Source of the DNA: Casuarina equisetifolia
Taxonomy: Eukaryota; Streptophyta; Magnoliopsida; Fagales; Casuarinaceae
Assembly (NCBI GenBank): GCA_028551475.1
Contig: CM052356.1
Coordinates: forward strand, 3,296,001 to 3,360,000
Length of the DNA: 64,000 bases
Reading direction: 5' to 3'
The position numbers and the translations under genes are program-made. Of the stretch, positions 47,086-58,157 are shown in pieces; positions within the stretch are counted from its first letter, which is position 1, and every line of letters starts with the position of its first letter. Under the pieces are notes generated by a model. The model worked only from the letters and a program-made list of their open reading frames with translations. It had not been told where the DNA came from and ran no database searches.

Positions 47086-49020
47086 AAAAGGTTCCCATAA
47101 ATATTTCCTAAAGTGTAAAATGCAGTATGTTATTAGCATTGGTTTATACCGCTTACAGAGACTTGGATCCTTTGGTTGGTGTAGAAATATTTGTGCAGTT
47201 GGTCTTTCTTTCTCTTTCCTTTCTCTCCGTGGTGATGGCTGAAATGTAGTCAGATTTGAAGGTGTTCCTCTAAATGTCAGGATGTTGTTACTTATTCTAT
47301 GAATCAAGAAAGCTTAATCTAAGTGTCTTTTTTTGACGATAATCCTAGTCCAAAAAGATGCATATAAATGCACATGGAGCTGACTCAGACCTTGAGCTTT
47401 TTGCACGTTTATGTTGATCATGGCTAACATATTGACCAACATTAGCCGTGAAGAGAGACAATTGCTTCTTTAGTCAGATTCACGTGAACTTGCCCAATTT
47501 GAATTCAAACATATTACCGCGGTATTTGTCTCTTCAAGCTTATCTCAGGATTAGCTGGTGGCAATTTCAAATGATGCACAGATTCTATTGAATACATGTT
47601 TTTAATGTGTGAATATGACTGCACATGACACTTATTTACTGTTTTAAGTATCCTGTATTTCCTGAAAGTTGAGTATGAGTATTTTGTATCACATTGAATT
47701 GCAGATAGTCTTCAGCATTATTTAGCATTTTAAACGTTTGAGGAGTTTTACTAAATTTCGGCTTTAGATCTTACTTTCTAATCCTTTTTTTTTCACTTTT
47801 AAAACATGACTTCATCATGTTCCATTCCAAGATTTTTGTTTGTGGTTCAGTTAACTTTTTGAATAATAATTTTTTTTTTCCATTCAAGTCTTTTTCTTCT
47901 TTTTTTTCTCCTTCAATCTCTGTTCTTCATCTCTCTTTCTGTCACTCACATGCCATGGAAAAAGCAGAAAATTTAAGAGAATATTTAACCAAAGCGTTGA
48001 CTGGGCTAAGACAAAACTAGAACAAGACTAGGGCAAAGAGTTAAATATTTTTTCCTAAAATCTTTACCTTCAAGTCGCAGGAAAAATTTAAAGCAAATGG
48101 ACACTTCATTTAGTATTCTTCCAAAGCAGAGAGATACCGTGCGAAAATGGTGAGAAAATATCAAACCTTGTAGCAGGGATTGATCTTATTCCAATCGTTC
48201 ATGCAGTATTTCCAATCTTACTTTCGGTGTTGTTGATGGATTGGGTTAGCTAATTGCACAGGATAATCATTGTCTAAATAGTTTTAAAACAGGACCTGGT
48301 ACGACCGTGGAAAGCTTTAGTTTGCTAAAAAGCCAAACCCAACTTGTTTTGTACCTCTTCAAAGCAGAGGGAATTAGAAATTTCAACTCCGTGGATTCGC
48401 CATGGTGGAACTCCACCAGATCGGGGCAGGCGGGTTGAAAACCTCGAGGGCTGACCAGGAAAATTCCCGTCTTATGACCAATATATTCTGTCTACTATTG
48501 ATCCCAGCCACCCACATGTTAAAACATGGTTTCCTGATAGGCTGCAAGAGAGTCAAATCTGAAAAGGAATGAGTCTGACCGATTTTGCACCAGTTATTCA
48601 GTGAAATCAGAATGAAACTTCTAGTTGGGAATATGGACAAGAAAGATGCAAAAGCCTAAAACCTCCCTTAGCTCGTCTAGTGGTTTTGTATCTTCATTGG
48701 AGCATGACCCACTTCATCAAATACAATAAAATGTCCACTTGATCTGGCAGTAGAGTACCTAAACTACAACCAGAATCATATCATTTCTGGGAAATGATAT
48801 GGTCGAGAAAATTGGTTGTAGTGGGTGTAGTTTTCAATGCAGCAAGAGCAGTTAGTGGCTCTTGTTTTGCCCCATATCTGACCAAACCACTGGTCTAAAT
48901 TATGAAATTGGGAGCAGGAGCAGTTGAATATTCTGGATAGAGTAACAAGGAAACCTGGAATTCTTTAGCCTTGCAGAAGAAAATCAGGAGACATTGGAAT
49001 AAAATATGCTTATTGCTTTT
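47086..49020. other. ISPF 3' flank and intergenic spacer
   Basis: About 1 kb after the ISPF stop (to about 48090) is shared with the flank of the ISPF pseudogene (40790-41520), so the duplication included it. From 48100 to 49020 nothing recognisable is found; the short frames there look random. Confidence 0.55.
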
Positions 49021-49022
49021 GT

Positions 49023-49290
49023 TTGAGTCCGTCTTCTAGCAGGTCCACAACCATAGCTGTCCTCTTGAAAACTCACATATGTGGTCCTTCGCTGGTTCCC
49101 AATTTGCATATAGAAGTTGTCGACAAACTGACTAGTTTATTATTTTGCATTACAGAGGCAAATCATGATAGACATAAGAACAAAATATGTGTATGTCTCT
49201 GTTGAGTCCGTCTTCGGGCAGGTCCGCTACCATAGCTGTACTCTTGAAAACTCTCAAAATGTGGGGCTTCCCTGCTTCCCAAGTTGCTAA
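49023..49290. repeat. Imperfect direct repeat, ~84 bp, spaced 180 bp
   Basis: TTGAGTCCGTCTTCTAGCAG at 49023 recurs as TTGAGTCCGTCTTCGGGCAG at 49202. Both continue through CATAGCTGT, CTCTTGAAAACTC, TGTGG and CTTCCC towards TTGC. About 80% of bases match by eye. No function is known. Confidence 0.7.
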
Positions 49291-49941
49291 TTTTTTATTT
49301 AAAGTATTAAATAGTGGTTGTTTGACACTTTAGCCTGATATCTTACATTTATCCTGCATATCATTTTCTTTAAACAGTAGATGCTTAAAATAATTCAAAA
49401 CAGTGGGTTTAACACTACTTGAAAACCGTGGGTATTTAAATTTTTATTCTAATATAATATTAAAGTTCAAGTTTAGTTACAACATTTTATATAGGTTTGG
49501 TCACCATAATCTCTTTTTTATTGCTATCTTGTTATTCTTAGATTAAGCTACACTTAAGATAAGAACATATTAAATGATGATTATTAGAGTAGATACAGTA
49601 GCGTTTCTACGAGTGCACAGTTTTTGACGAGTTTTGAAGTTTTTACAAAAGCATATATTCGTCGTATTCGTAGTCCTTTCCGTAATACGGCTACGGCATG
49701 CTTGCGTAGGACGTTTGCTGTGAGTCAGACGCCATTACTTTGACTGTGCTTTTTCTCACTGTCTGGAATTGATTCATTGGCCCACATTTCCCAGGTTAAA
49801 CTTCCGTTTCTCAAGCACTGTAAGCACTCGCTTACGGCCAGACCAAGCTCACCGAATACTTTGACATATATGCCTTTGGCTCCTTTCGGGGAAGCTCCAC
49901 TGGAATTGGAAATTATGGCAACTCTTCTCATACTCCCAACT

Positions 49942-49950
49942 TATAAATAG
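49942..49950 (+). promoter_or_regulatory. TATA box of the ACC synthase gene
   Basis: TATAAATAG lies about 100 bp before the start codon, which leaves room for a leader of about 70 bases. The leader (49975-50050) is CT-rich. No ethylene- or auxin-response element was identified with confidence. Confidence 0.7.
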
Positions 49951-50050
49951 GTGCCGAAGATGTCTTTCTTAACATCAAAAAATACGTGTTTTAGCTTCTC
50001 CTCAGAAAGAGCTTTCATCTTGTTCGATTTCCTGCTTCATTCCTCATAGA

Positions 50051-52511
50051 ATGGGTTACGCGAACGGTAATGAGCAACAGTTGCTGTCTAGAGTAGCAAC
50101 TGGCAATGGCCATGGTGAAGATTCTCCCTACTTCGATGGTTGGAAGGCTTTTGATAGTAATCCATTCCACCATACCAAGAACCCTTCTGGGGTTATTCAG
50201 ATGGGTCTTGCAGAAAATCAGGTAAAAATGCTAATAAGCTTCCCTATTCATTCATATGTGGTTAGTTGAAGAACGAGCTGAAAGTTAGTGGTATTCATGG
50301 TTGTCTCGTCTTGAATGTGCAGCTTTCTTTTGATTTGATTCAAGAGTGGATGTTGAATAACCCAAAAGCTTCCATCTGCACCCCGGAAGGAGTAGATGAC
50401 TTCAGAGACATAGCTGTCTTTCAGGACTATCATGGCTTGCCAGAGTTCAGAAATGTATGGTTCACACAAATGCCATAGCTCTTCATGTTTGTTCTTAAAC
50501 AGTTGAGATTCTTATGTATTTAACAAATATGATTGGAACTCACAGGCTGTTGCCAACTTCATGGCGAAAGTAAGAGGAAACAGAGTCAGATTCGACCCTG
50601 ACCGCATCGTTATGAGCGGAGGAGCAACCGGAGCTCACGAGACGATCGCCTTCTGCTTGGCTGATCCCGGGGAGGCATTCCTTGTACCTACTCCTTATTA
50701 TCCAGGGTACTATAAGACTTCCGCTTCCATTTTCTGCTTCTTTCACAATTCATTACCTTCTTTCTGATAAAGACTAAGAAAGAAATTATCCAAGAACGCA
50801 AGTTTAGGTTATAAGATGGCTTGAAAGCTTTGATTTGACTTGGTAAATCTATGTGTTTTCTGCGTATTCACCGAACCTTGACCTTCGCTGTCTTCCACAA
50901 CCTACCCAATAATTTAATAAATGTACTTCGATCAATCTTGGTCTGCATTAATTTTAGATGGTCAATTATACCGATGTGAACATCCTCTAGCTCTTAAAGT
51001 CACCACCTAAGCACCAGGACCATCTTGAGTGCCGGGCTCAACACACCCAAACCCAAGTTGCAGTGGTCCTCAAATGATGTTTTGACCATAAATGGATGAT
51101 GCTGGAGGAAATTGACTCGCATTTTCCCGGAAAGAAGAGTCAGTTTTTCTTAACCTTGAGTCAATGGGGGTATTGGTCCCTCCCCAGAAAAAATGGGGTT
51201 GACTGCGCTGTTTACAGTCAGAAGATAAAGAAATTTTTTTCAAACCATATTGGGTTTGACAAATGCGTGTTTAATTGTCAAAACATATGCGCAAGCGCTT
51301 ACATAGTCATGGCTGGATGGATGACAATTTGCATCGGTACATAACACATAACATAGAAGATGAAAAAAACTTTAAGGTATTAGGTGGAGAATTCTCGACA
51401 CTTATAAGACTACAACCCACCCTCTCACTTCTAATCTGAGACAACACTCACTTTCAACACTACTGCTTTACTTAATTTATACAGGATTTACTAAAACAAT
51501 TTGGTTTTTTATTGCAGTTTTGATCGGGATTTGAGATGGAGAACAGGAGTGCAACTTCTTCCTGTAATATGTGAAAGCTCCAACGGTTTCAAGGTGACAA
51601 GAAAAGCTTTGGAAGCTGCGTATAAGAGAGCTCAAGAGGACAATATCAGAGTAAAGGGCTTGCTCATTACCAATCCATCGAACCCTCTCGGCACTGTCTT
51701 AGACAAAGAGACGCTAAGAGAACTTGTGAGGTTCATCAATGAGAAGAGCATCCACTTGATCGGCGATGAAATATATTCTGCCACTGTCTTCGGTCAATCT
51801 GGTTTCGTAAGCATATCTGAGGTTATTGAGGAGGATGTCTCCTGCAACCGTGATCTCATCCACATTGTTTACAGTCTTTCAAAAGACATGGGATTACCAG
51901 GCTTTAGGGTTGGCATAATCTATTCTTACAACGATAAAGTGGTGCAGTGCAGCCGCAAAATGTCCAGTTTCGGACTAGTGTCATCACAAACCCAACATCT
52001 GCTTGCAGCCATGCTATCAGATGATGCTTTTGTCGAGAGATTTATAACAGAGAGTGCCAAAAGGTTGGAAAGCAGGTATAATCACTTCAAGACCGGTCTT
52101 GCTGAAGTGGGCATTGATTGTTTGAACAGCAACGGCGGCCTCTTTCTGTGGATGAATTTAAGTCGACTCCTCAAGAAGCCAACATTCGAAGCAGAGATGG
52201 AACTGTGGCAGGTGATAATAAAGGACGTTAAGCTCAATGTTTCTCCTGGTTCTTCTTTTCATTGCTCAGAGCCAGGGTGGTTCAGAGTTTGCTGCGCTAA
52301 TATGGATGATGAAACAGTGGAAGTAGCTTTGACGAGAATCAGAAAATTTGTTCATCAAAATAAGGAGGTCAGAGTTCCCAGGAAGAGAGCGTGTTGGGAC
52401 AACAACCTAAGACTTAGCCTCTCAAGAAAGGATGAGATCATGATGGGACAGAGCCTGATGTCTCCTCACTCGCCCATACCTCAATCCCCTCTTGTTCGTG
52501 CCACAACTTAG
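50051..52511 (+). CDS. ACS: 1-aminocyclopropane-1-carboxylate synthase, type 1
   Basis: Exons 50051-50221, 50323-50454, 50546-50706 and 51518-52511 join in phase to 485 residues, the normal length. The PLP enzyme converts S-adenosylmethionine to ACC, the committed and usually limiting step of ethylene synthesis, in the cytosol. Motifs in order are [60 protein letters not shown] and [14 protein letters not shown], with K277 as the PLP lysine. The substrate-loop arginine region is [14 protein letters not shown]. The tail has RLSLS, the calcium-dependent kinase site, and [10 protein letters not shown], three Ser-Pro sites of the kind phosphorylated by MPK3/6. It is therefore in the ACS2/ACS6 group, whose stability is controlled by phosphorylation. 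Which paralogue it is cannot be decided here. Confidence 0.96.
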
Positions 52512-55500
52512 CTTCTGACTTTAGACGTTCTTATGGAACATAGAGCCAACAAATTCTTTAAATTCTTGATGATTCTGCTCACAAAATCACTGAATAGTAT
52601 TGTTTGATCCGTAAACCGGGAGGCGTTCTTTAAGCAGGAGAGTTGTTCCCTGGTAAAAGAGAAATGCTTCTGCGAAAATAAGGTTTGTTAAAACCCATTT
52701 GGTGCTGCTTTGCTTCTGGTGGAGATATGTTATTGATCAACGTTTCCCCTGCCTTTTCTTAGGTGAATTTTTTCTTTTTGCACATCCCAACTGGTGCTGT
52801 AAAAAGTTCTTATGTATTCTCCAGGAAATTTCTTTGGAAGCATTCATTTGATTTGTATTCTTATTTAAAATTCTTATTCTTTGGATATATAATCAAAGAG
52901 TATGTATTAGATAAGTGTATTATGTATATTTTGCCCAGATTTCAATAGAAGATGGTTTTGGAATCCATGATGTAGTTCTTATTCATCAATGTTTGGGAAT
53001 AATGATTCCTTATGGGAAAAATTAAGGCTTTCCCACTGGTTATTCTCTCCCGTTTTGTCAAAGATGAAGAAGCCATCATTTATTGCAGTCGAGCTCCCAT
53101 TTGTCGTGTATGTGCTCTACTTAACAACATTGGTAATCAAAGACAATCATTTGTTAACCATCACACAATAAATAAAAGAAATTTCTCTTGATTATGAATT
53201 TTTCTTTTAGAAGATAAATGATTTGTGTTAGAAAATATCTAATTTTGTTCCTTAAAATTGGTTATCAAGAGAAACAATACTTAAATATGTAAGAAAGACA
53301 TTAAGATATTGTTCAAGTGAGATAATTACTAAACTATTTGCTTGCTTAGTGATAAGCTATTAGAAATTTCAAGTTCAACATCAAAATACGTGAGTTGAGT
53401 GCTTGTGTATTAAAAAATAAAAAACAAACAATAAGTGTGAATCAGTCCTTGAGCAAGGGGAAAATGTGTTAAAATAAAAATTATGAGAATCCGATTAGAT
53501 GCTGAACAACTAAGACATGGGTAAGGAACAACGTTTTGGCTTAATCACAACAAAAATTAAGCCAAAACTAAACAAAAACGCATCAATTTGGAGTTGCGGT
53601 TCCAACGTTGCTCCGATGACAGATTCAACAAAGCAAGACAGCAACGCGAGGGACAATTTCAATCAATCAATCAATGGCTTTCTTCAATCAAAACAAAGCC
53701 CGAAGATCATCTCATACAAGGCTGAAATTATGCACCCCTGCACTCTAAGCTCAGCTTATAAGCAATTCTTGCCTTAGTTTTCTTTTTTTATACACAGATT
53801 ACTGTTCAGGCGTGCCTTGGGAGTAGCGGCAAGAACATATACCTACGCTTCCTCTATCTCCTGCACAAGGCACACTGCTTGGCTGCTTTGGTTACTCCGA
53901 TATTTACATCTGTGGATTTCAGCAGCTTCAATCCAAGTTCTTGAGTGTTCTGGGCTGGGTGAATGTTAGGATGGGCCAGTAGTTAGCTTTTTTCTGGTGC
54001 TCCTGTGCTGAATAAATGAAAGGAAACGAAGCAATATATGGAGAAACAGAAAAAGGTATCACATGCCCCCCAGCCCCAAAGCACCAGGCTTTTGGGGTTC
54101 GGAATTATAGGACGTTCAGTCATAATGGTGGCACGGTGCTATTAAAGGTACATTCATGTCATTATATATTGTTCATATTACTGCTACTAGTACCATCACC
54201 TTTCACATATTTTCTATGCTAGACTACCAAAGGATATGCTTTAATTGCATATAAGAAACTAAGATTAAACGAAAAAGATAACAGAAAAATTCAAAGCGAA
54301 TTCAAAGAAAAATAAATAATAAAAATTGATATTTGGTTTCTTTTCCACATATATTTGCATTTTGTAAGTACAATCTTTTCCACTAATCTAATTAAATATA
54401 ATTCCTTTTGTAGACTTAAAATAATTCAATGTGATTCCTTTTGACGACGTAATCTAATTGTATGGGTTTGCATACAAAATCAACTTCCATCAATCGCAAA
54501 GTAAGTTCCAAATAAAAATAAAAAAAGGTTATGTGACTTCATTTCTTAACACATGATCCACTTGATCGGTGGATATAACTCGGTTCAACCTCCATTCTTG
54601 CTGAGATCCTATCATGCTGCACATGCAACCACTTTTATGCCAAATTTCTCCACTTATTGCACAAAGTGCAAGAGCCGCCATCAGGGGGTTTGAGGTAACC
54701 CCGTAGTAATCCTAATCAATAGGTTGATGGTGAATAAGGAAGTCATTATCATGATTAACAATCGTCATCTTTTCATCAAAAGGTGAAAAAATGATTTAGG
54801 AAATCAGATGGGTATGCATAAAAAACTAAGTAGTAGTTGGGAATCGGTGGGAGAGAGCGCAAGAGATGACATCATACGGTCTTCTTGTTCCTACAATGGA
54901 AAAAGTTCGAAACAGATGAGCATGCATGCGCATAGGCTTAATCAAGACTATTAATTAAGTTTCTTGTCCGTCACGCCTCTTTGAATCAATCGATTAAAGT
55001 ATGTGAATGGCTTAGGAAATACAACTCGATCTTGGCCTCCTATTACGGATTTGGGTGCCTGCTTTGAAGATGTTGACCCTCGAGGCAGAGTTGGGGGAGG
55101 TTTTGGTAGGTATTAGATTCTAACCCCGCCAGGCAACGAAGAGTGAAAGACAGAGAAGCTTCTTAGTTTGGTTAAAGGCTGCTTTGTTAAATCGGATTAC
55201 GCCAGAAGAAAGAATTTGAGTTTTAAGAGGCCCTTTTAAAGCTTTGAAGAGTCATAAAAATGAAGTAGCAAATAGTTAAGATTGTTGACTTGAAATTGGT
55301 CATCAAAGAAAGAGATGGCGGCCGAAAGAGCTGGAAATGGCCCAATGGATCTTGCTTCTTTTTTCTTACCTAGCTCCATCGTCAATGCATTCAAGAGTCA
55401 AGTCCTTGGGGATTGGTTTGCTTGGACTATTTCTTTTTCTTCTTGAGACTTTCTGCCTCTTTTCAGGTTGCAATCTTCAAGGTCAATCAAGCTAATAAAC

Positions 55501-55515
55501 ACTAACACGAAAACG
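52512..55515. other. ACS 3' flank and intergenic spacer
   Basis: The ACS 3' untranslated region probably ends by about 52950. Beyond that the sequence is AT-rich. Frames such as 53517-53777 and 54016-54222 show no family signature. No transposon termini were recognised. Confidence 0.5.
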
Positions 55516-55520
55516 AAGTA

Positions 55521-55559
55521 AGAGGGAGAGAGAGGGAGAGAGAGAGAGAGAGAGAGAGA
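55521..55559. repeat. (GA)n microsatellite
   Basis: About 39 bp of GAGAGG/GAGA repeat just before a 71-codon frame that looks random. It sits near the start of the segment duplicated at 62.1-63.9 kb. Confidence 0.9.
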
Positions 55560-55639
55560 TGGTAGATGGATATGCTCAAAGAGATCAAGATTTCTTTAAA
55601 AGGATCCTGAAAAGTCTAAACGTGATATACAGATTTTGG

Positions 55640-57030
55640 ATTAATATTTGGTACAATGGGTTGTACCAACTCCCATTCCAAGACAGGTTTTTAATGTATC
55701 GGTCAAGGAAAATTAGTACTTTCTTCGGGGATCAAACACAGCTTGTTCATTATATAAATATGTATTGTTAATAAAAATAATCACACTAACCAACACCCTT
55801 AGTGGAAGAAAAGTTCTCTAAGGGAAATTTGGTCAGCTAAGAACAATGATTATAGCAGTTGAGTATTGCCGGTTTGGCCTCTACTTTATATTTTGGCTTC
55901 TACTCTGTATTTTGGCTTCTTGATATGGCTAGCTTAGTTTTTCTAAACCTAACCTTAGATATTATCGTTTTACGTTTTTAACAAGGAAATTCTCGGACGT
56001 TAATGCACGGCCGATTGTGTTTCTGTTTCCATCTCTGGATGCACTTACAGGATTAATGTTCATTATCCTTGGGTCCAGAATTGCCTGTGAGTAAGAAAGA
56101 AAATGAGGAAGTCTTAGTTTGTGTCTTTTTTGTTTCAATACTTATAAATAGGCTTCTAAGATATTTAATTTTAAATGACTCTTAAGTAAGCTTTAGATGA
56201 TAGAGAACAATTTTTATATTAATTTTAATACATAAACTTATAACTAATAAAGACTACATGTTTTATTCTAAGGATAATACATCTATTTTATATACACGAA
56301 ATGTAGTTTCTTAAATTTGAACTTTGAATTGTATTATACAATTTTTTTTTTTTTTTTTTACAAACCAACTTGTAAAAAAGAATATGTAGTCCCTTCTATA
56401 AATGATTATGAATTACACGTGTTTAACATGGTTTTTTTTTTCATAATCGTTACAACTTTTTCGGTATAGAAGACCGTGACACAATCATGTGCAACTTGCA
56501 AAGTATACTAGCTGATTACTTATTGCCATTTCTTTATGCCAGTGGCTAGTGGATTTGTTGATTCAGGAATTATACATTAATCGCAACTTTAAAGGTTATT
56601 ATGATCACCAAGATTCTGCAAACATGTCCTTTATATTCCTTTCATATGATAGTCCACACACTTGACCAATGCCGCTTTAAGCAGCGTTATGCTGCCTTCG
56701 TGGAAATCCCAAAGGTGTGATCATAGAAACACTTTAAAATGGAAAAGAGAAAGATCAAACACTAACAACAAAGCACAAAAACTGCGAACTTCCTTTATTG
56801 ATTCTCTCTGGAGTTCAGGCACCATCTCTCTGGTGTACTATATTGATCTTCAGTAATACTCCCATCACAAAGTTCACAAACTGTGAAGATGGTTTATAAG
56901 TGAAGCCGGAGCAACAAAACCATAATCAATTAATACATAAAAGTGCCCCCTACTCCCGTTATCTCCAGTGGATTTCGAGACCATATCAGTTTCATGACCA
57001 TAGCATTCAGTTCCCAGTTTTTACCAGGAG
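55640..57030. repeat. Segmental duplication, copy A (3' flank of the HIPP gene)
   Basis: This region aligns by eye with 62160-63120. Shared blocks are AGGTTTTTAATGTATCGGTC / AGGTTTTTAATACATCGGTC, GGTTTGGCCTCTA with TTTTGGCTTC, CTAGCTTAGTTT-TCTAAAC, the TTATGCCA--GGCTAGT block and the 3' UTR of the HIPP gene. Together with the gene it forms a duplicated segment of about 2.5 kb. A T-run lies at 56342-56360. Confidence 0.75.
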
Positions 57031-57038
57031 TCTTAGAC

Positions 57039-58157
57039 TCACAAAATGGCACAACTATTTGGATTGTCTTCATGAATTGGGATATAATAGTAGGTCGGAG
57101 GAGGACAGTATCCTTTCCACGGATCTTCCTTCTTCTTGTCCTTGTCATCCTTCTTGTCCTCCTTCTTGGTCTCTTCTTTCTTCTTCTCCTCTTTTGCAGG
57201 TCCAACAGTCAAAATTTCAGTGCACCAATATTTCTTCAGCTTTTTCACAACATCCACAGGGTCTACATCCCCCACCACTGTCAATTTTTTGTCCTTCATG
57301 TTCATTTCTATAGAATCAATGCCTGCAAAAGTTGTTGAACAGAACTGAAATAGATAAGAAGCTGGAAAGAACCCCTTCACCAGACAAGCCAAGACCAAGG
57401 ACAACATAAAATTCAAAAGGCAAAACAAATAACTAAGTAATTATTGTCTCTGCAATCATGATTCTTCTAGAATTGATGGCTTCAATTGGTCAGAGACAGT
57501 TGCAGGGAAAAGAAAGGCAGTAAAGTTTAGAATCTGAGCCGCAGAAAAGTAATTCAAATAATAAAACAATGAACTATACGCTTTTTCAGAAGCTGGAAAT
57601 TCTTGAAACAGAAGTGTTTTCTCGTCTCTGCCAACAAGAAAACAGAGGTAGTGGTAGACCGGTTTAAATCAGTACCTGTAAGGCAAGAAACTGCGCACAT
57701 GGCCTTCTGTTTTTGTTTCTCATCGTGCAAGTCCACCTTCACCACAACTTTCTGCAACGAAAGTCACGAATTTAGATTCAAGAGATAGGAGATAACAAAA
57801 ATAAAGATGACCAAACAAAGACGATCTCCCAGCAAAATCATGCTTGCAAATTTTAATGTCTCAGCTGAAACAGTAGTTTATAGGACTTCATGAGAAAAGC
57901 AGTGGAAGAAATGATCAAAGAAACCAATGAATTCTGAACAAACAGAATCAAAGCTCTAAAACAAATCCACAACATCACAAGTGGCATGCAAAGTTTATGT
58001 TATCCAGATTTGAAAACAACCAGGAAGAGAAAGAAAACTCCTTACGGCCAATAACAGTCATGGAAAGATTAAACAAGTGAAGCTTGAACAAGATTCAAAC
58101 TTAATAAGAAAGTAACAAAGACTATATTTTGGCATGGAGGGTAAGCATCACCTTCAT
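57039..58157 (-). CDS. Heavy-metal-associated isoprenylated plant protein (HIPP39-like)
   Basis: Minus-strand exons 58157-58152 (ATGAAG only), 57751-57676 and 57322-57039 join in phase to 121 residues. Residues 3-70 have the beta-alpha-beta order of an HMA domain ([47 protein letters not shown]). The metal-binding MxCxxC loop is replaced by DLHDEKQKQ, so copper or zinc binding of the usual kind is unlikely. A Lys/Glu/Asp-rich linker (about 75-96) follows, then a Pro/Tyr-rich part and the C-terminal CAIL, a CaaX box whose final Leu favours geranylgeranylation and membrane attachment. HIPPs are linked to metal handling and stress, but the function here is open. The tiny first exon makes automatic annotation error-prone. 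Confidence 0.88.

Noticed and set aside
49725..49931. Minus-strand frame of 68 codons upstream of ACS
   Set aside because: Overlaps the ACS promoter region and has no recognisable domain.
56930..57205. Minus-strand Arg/Lys-rich frame
   Set aside because: It is the Lys/Glu linker of the HIPP gene read in another frame.
57136..57348. Plus-strand Ser/Phe-rich frame over HIPP exon 3
   Set aside because: Complement of the Lys/Glu-rich tail; composition artefact.
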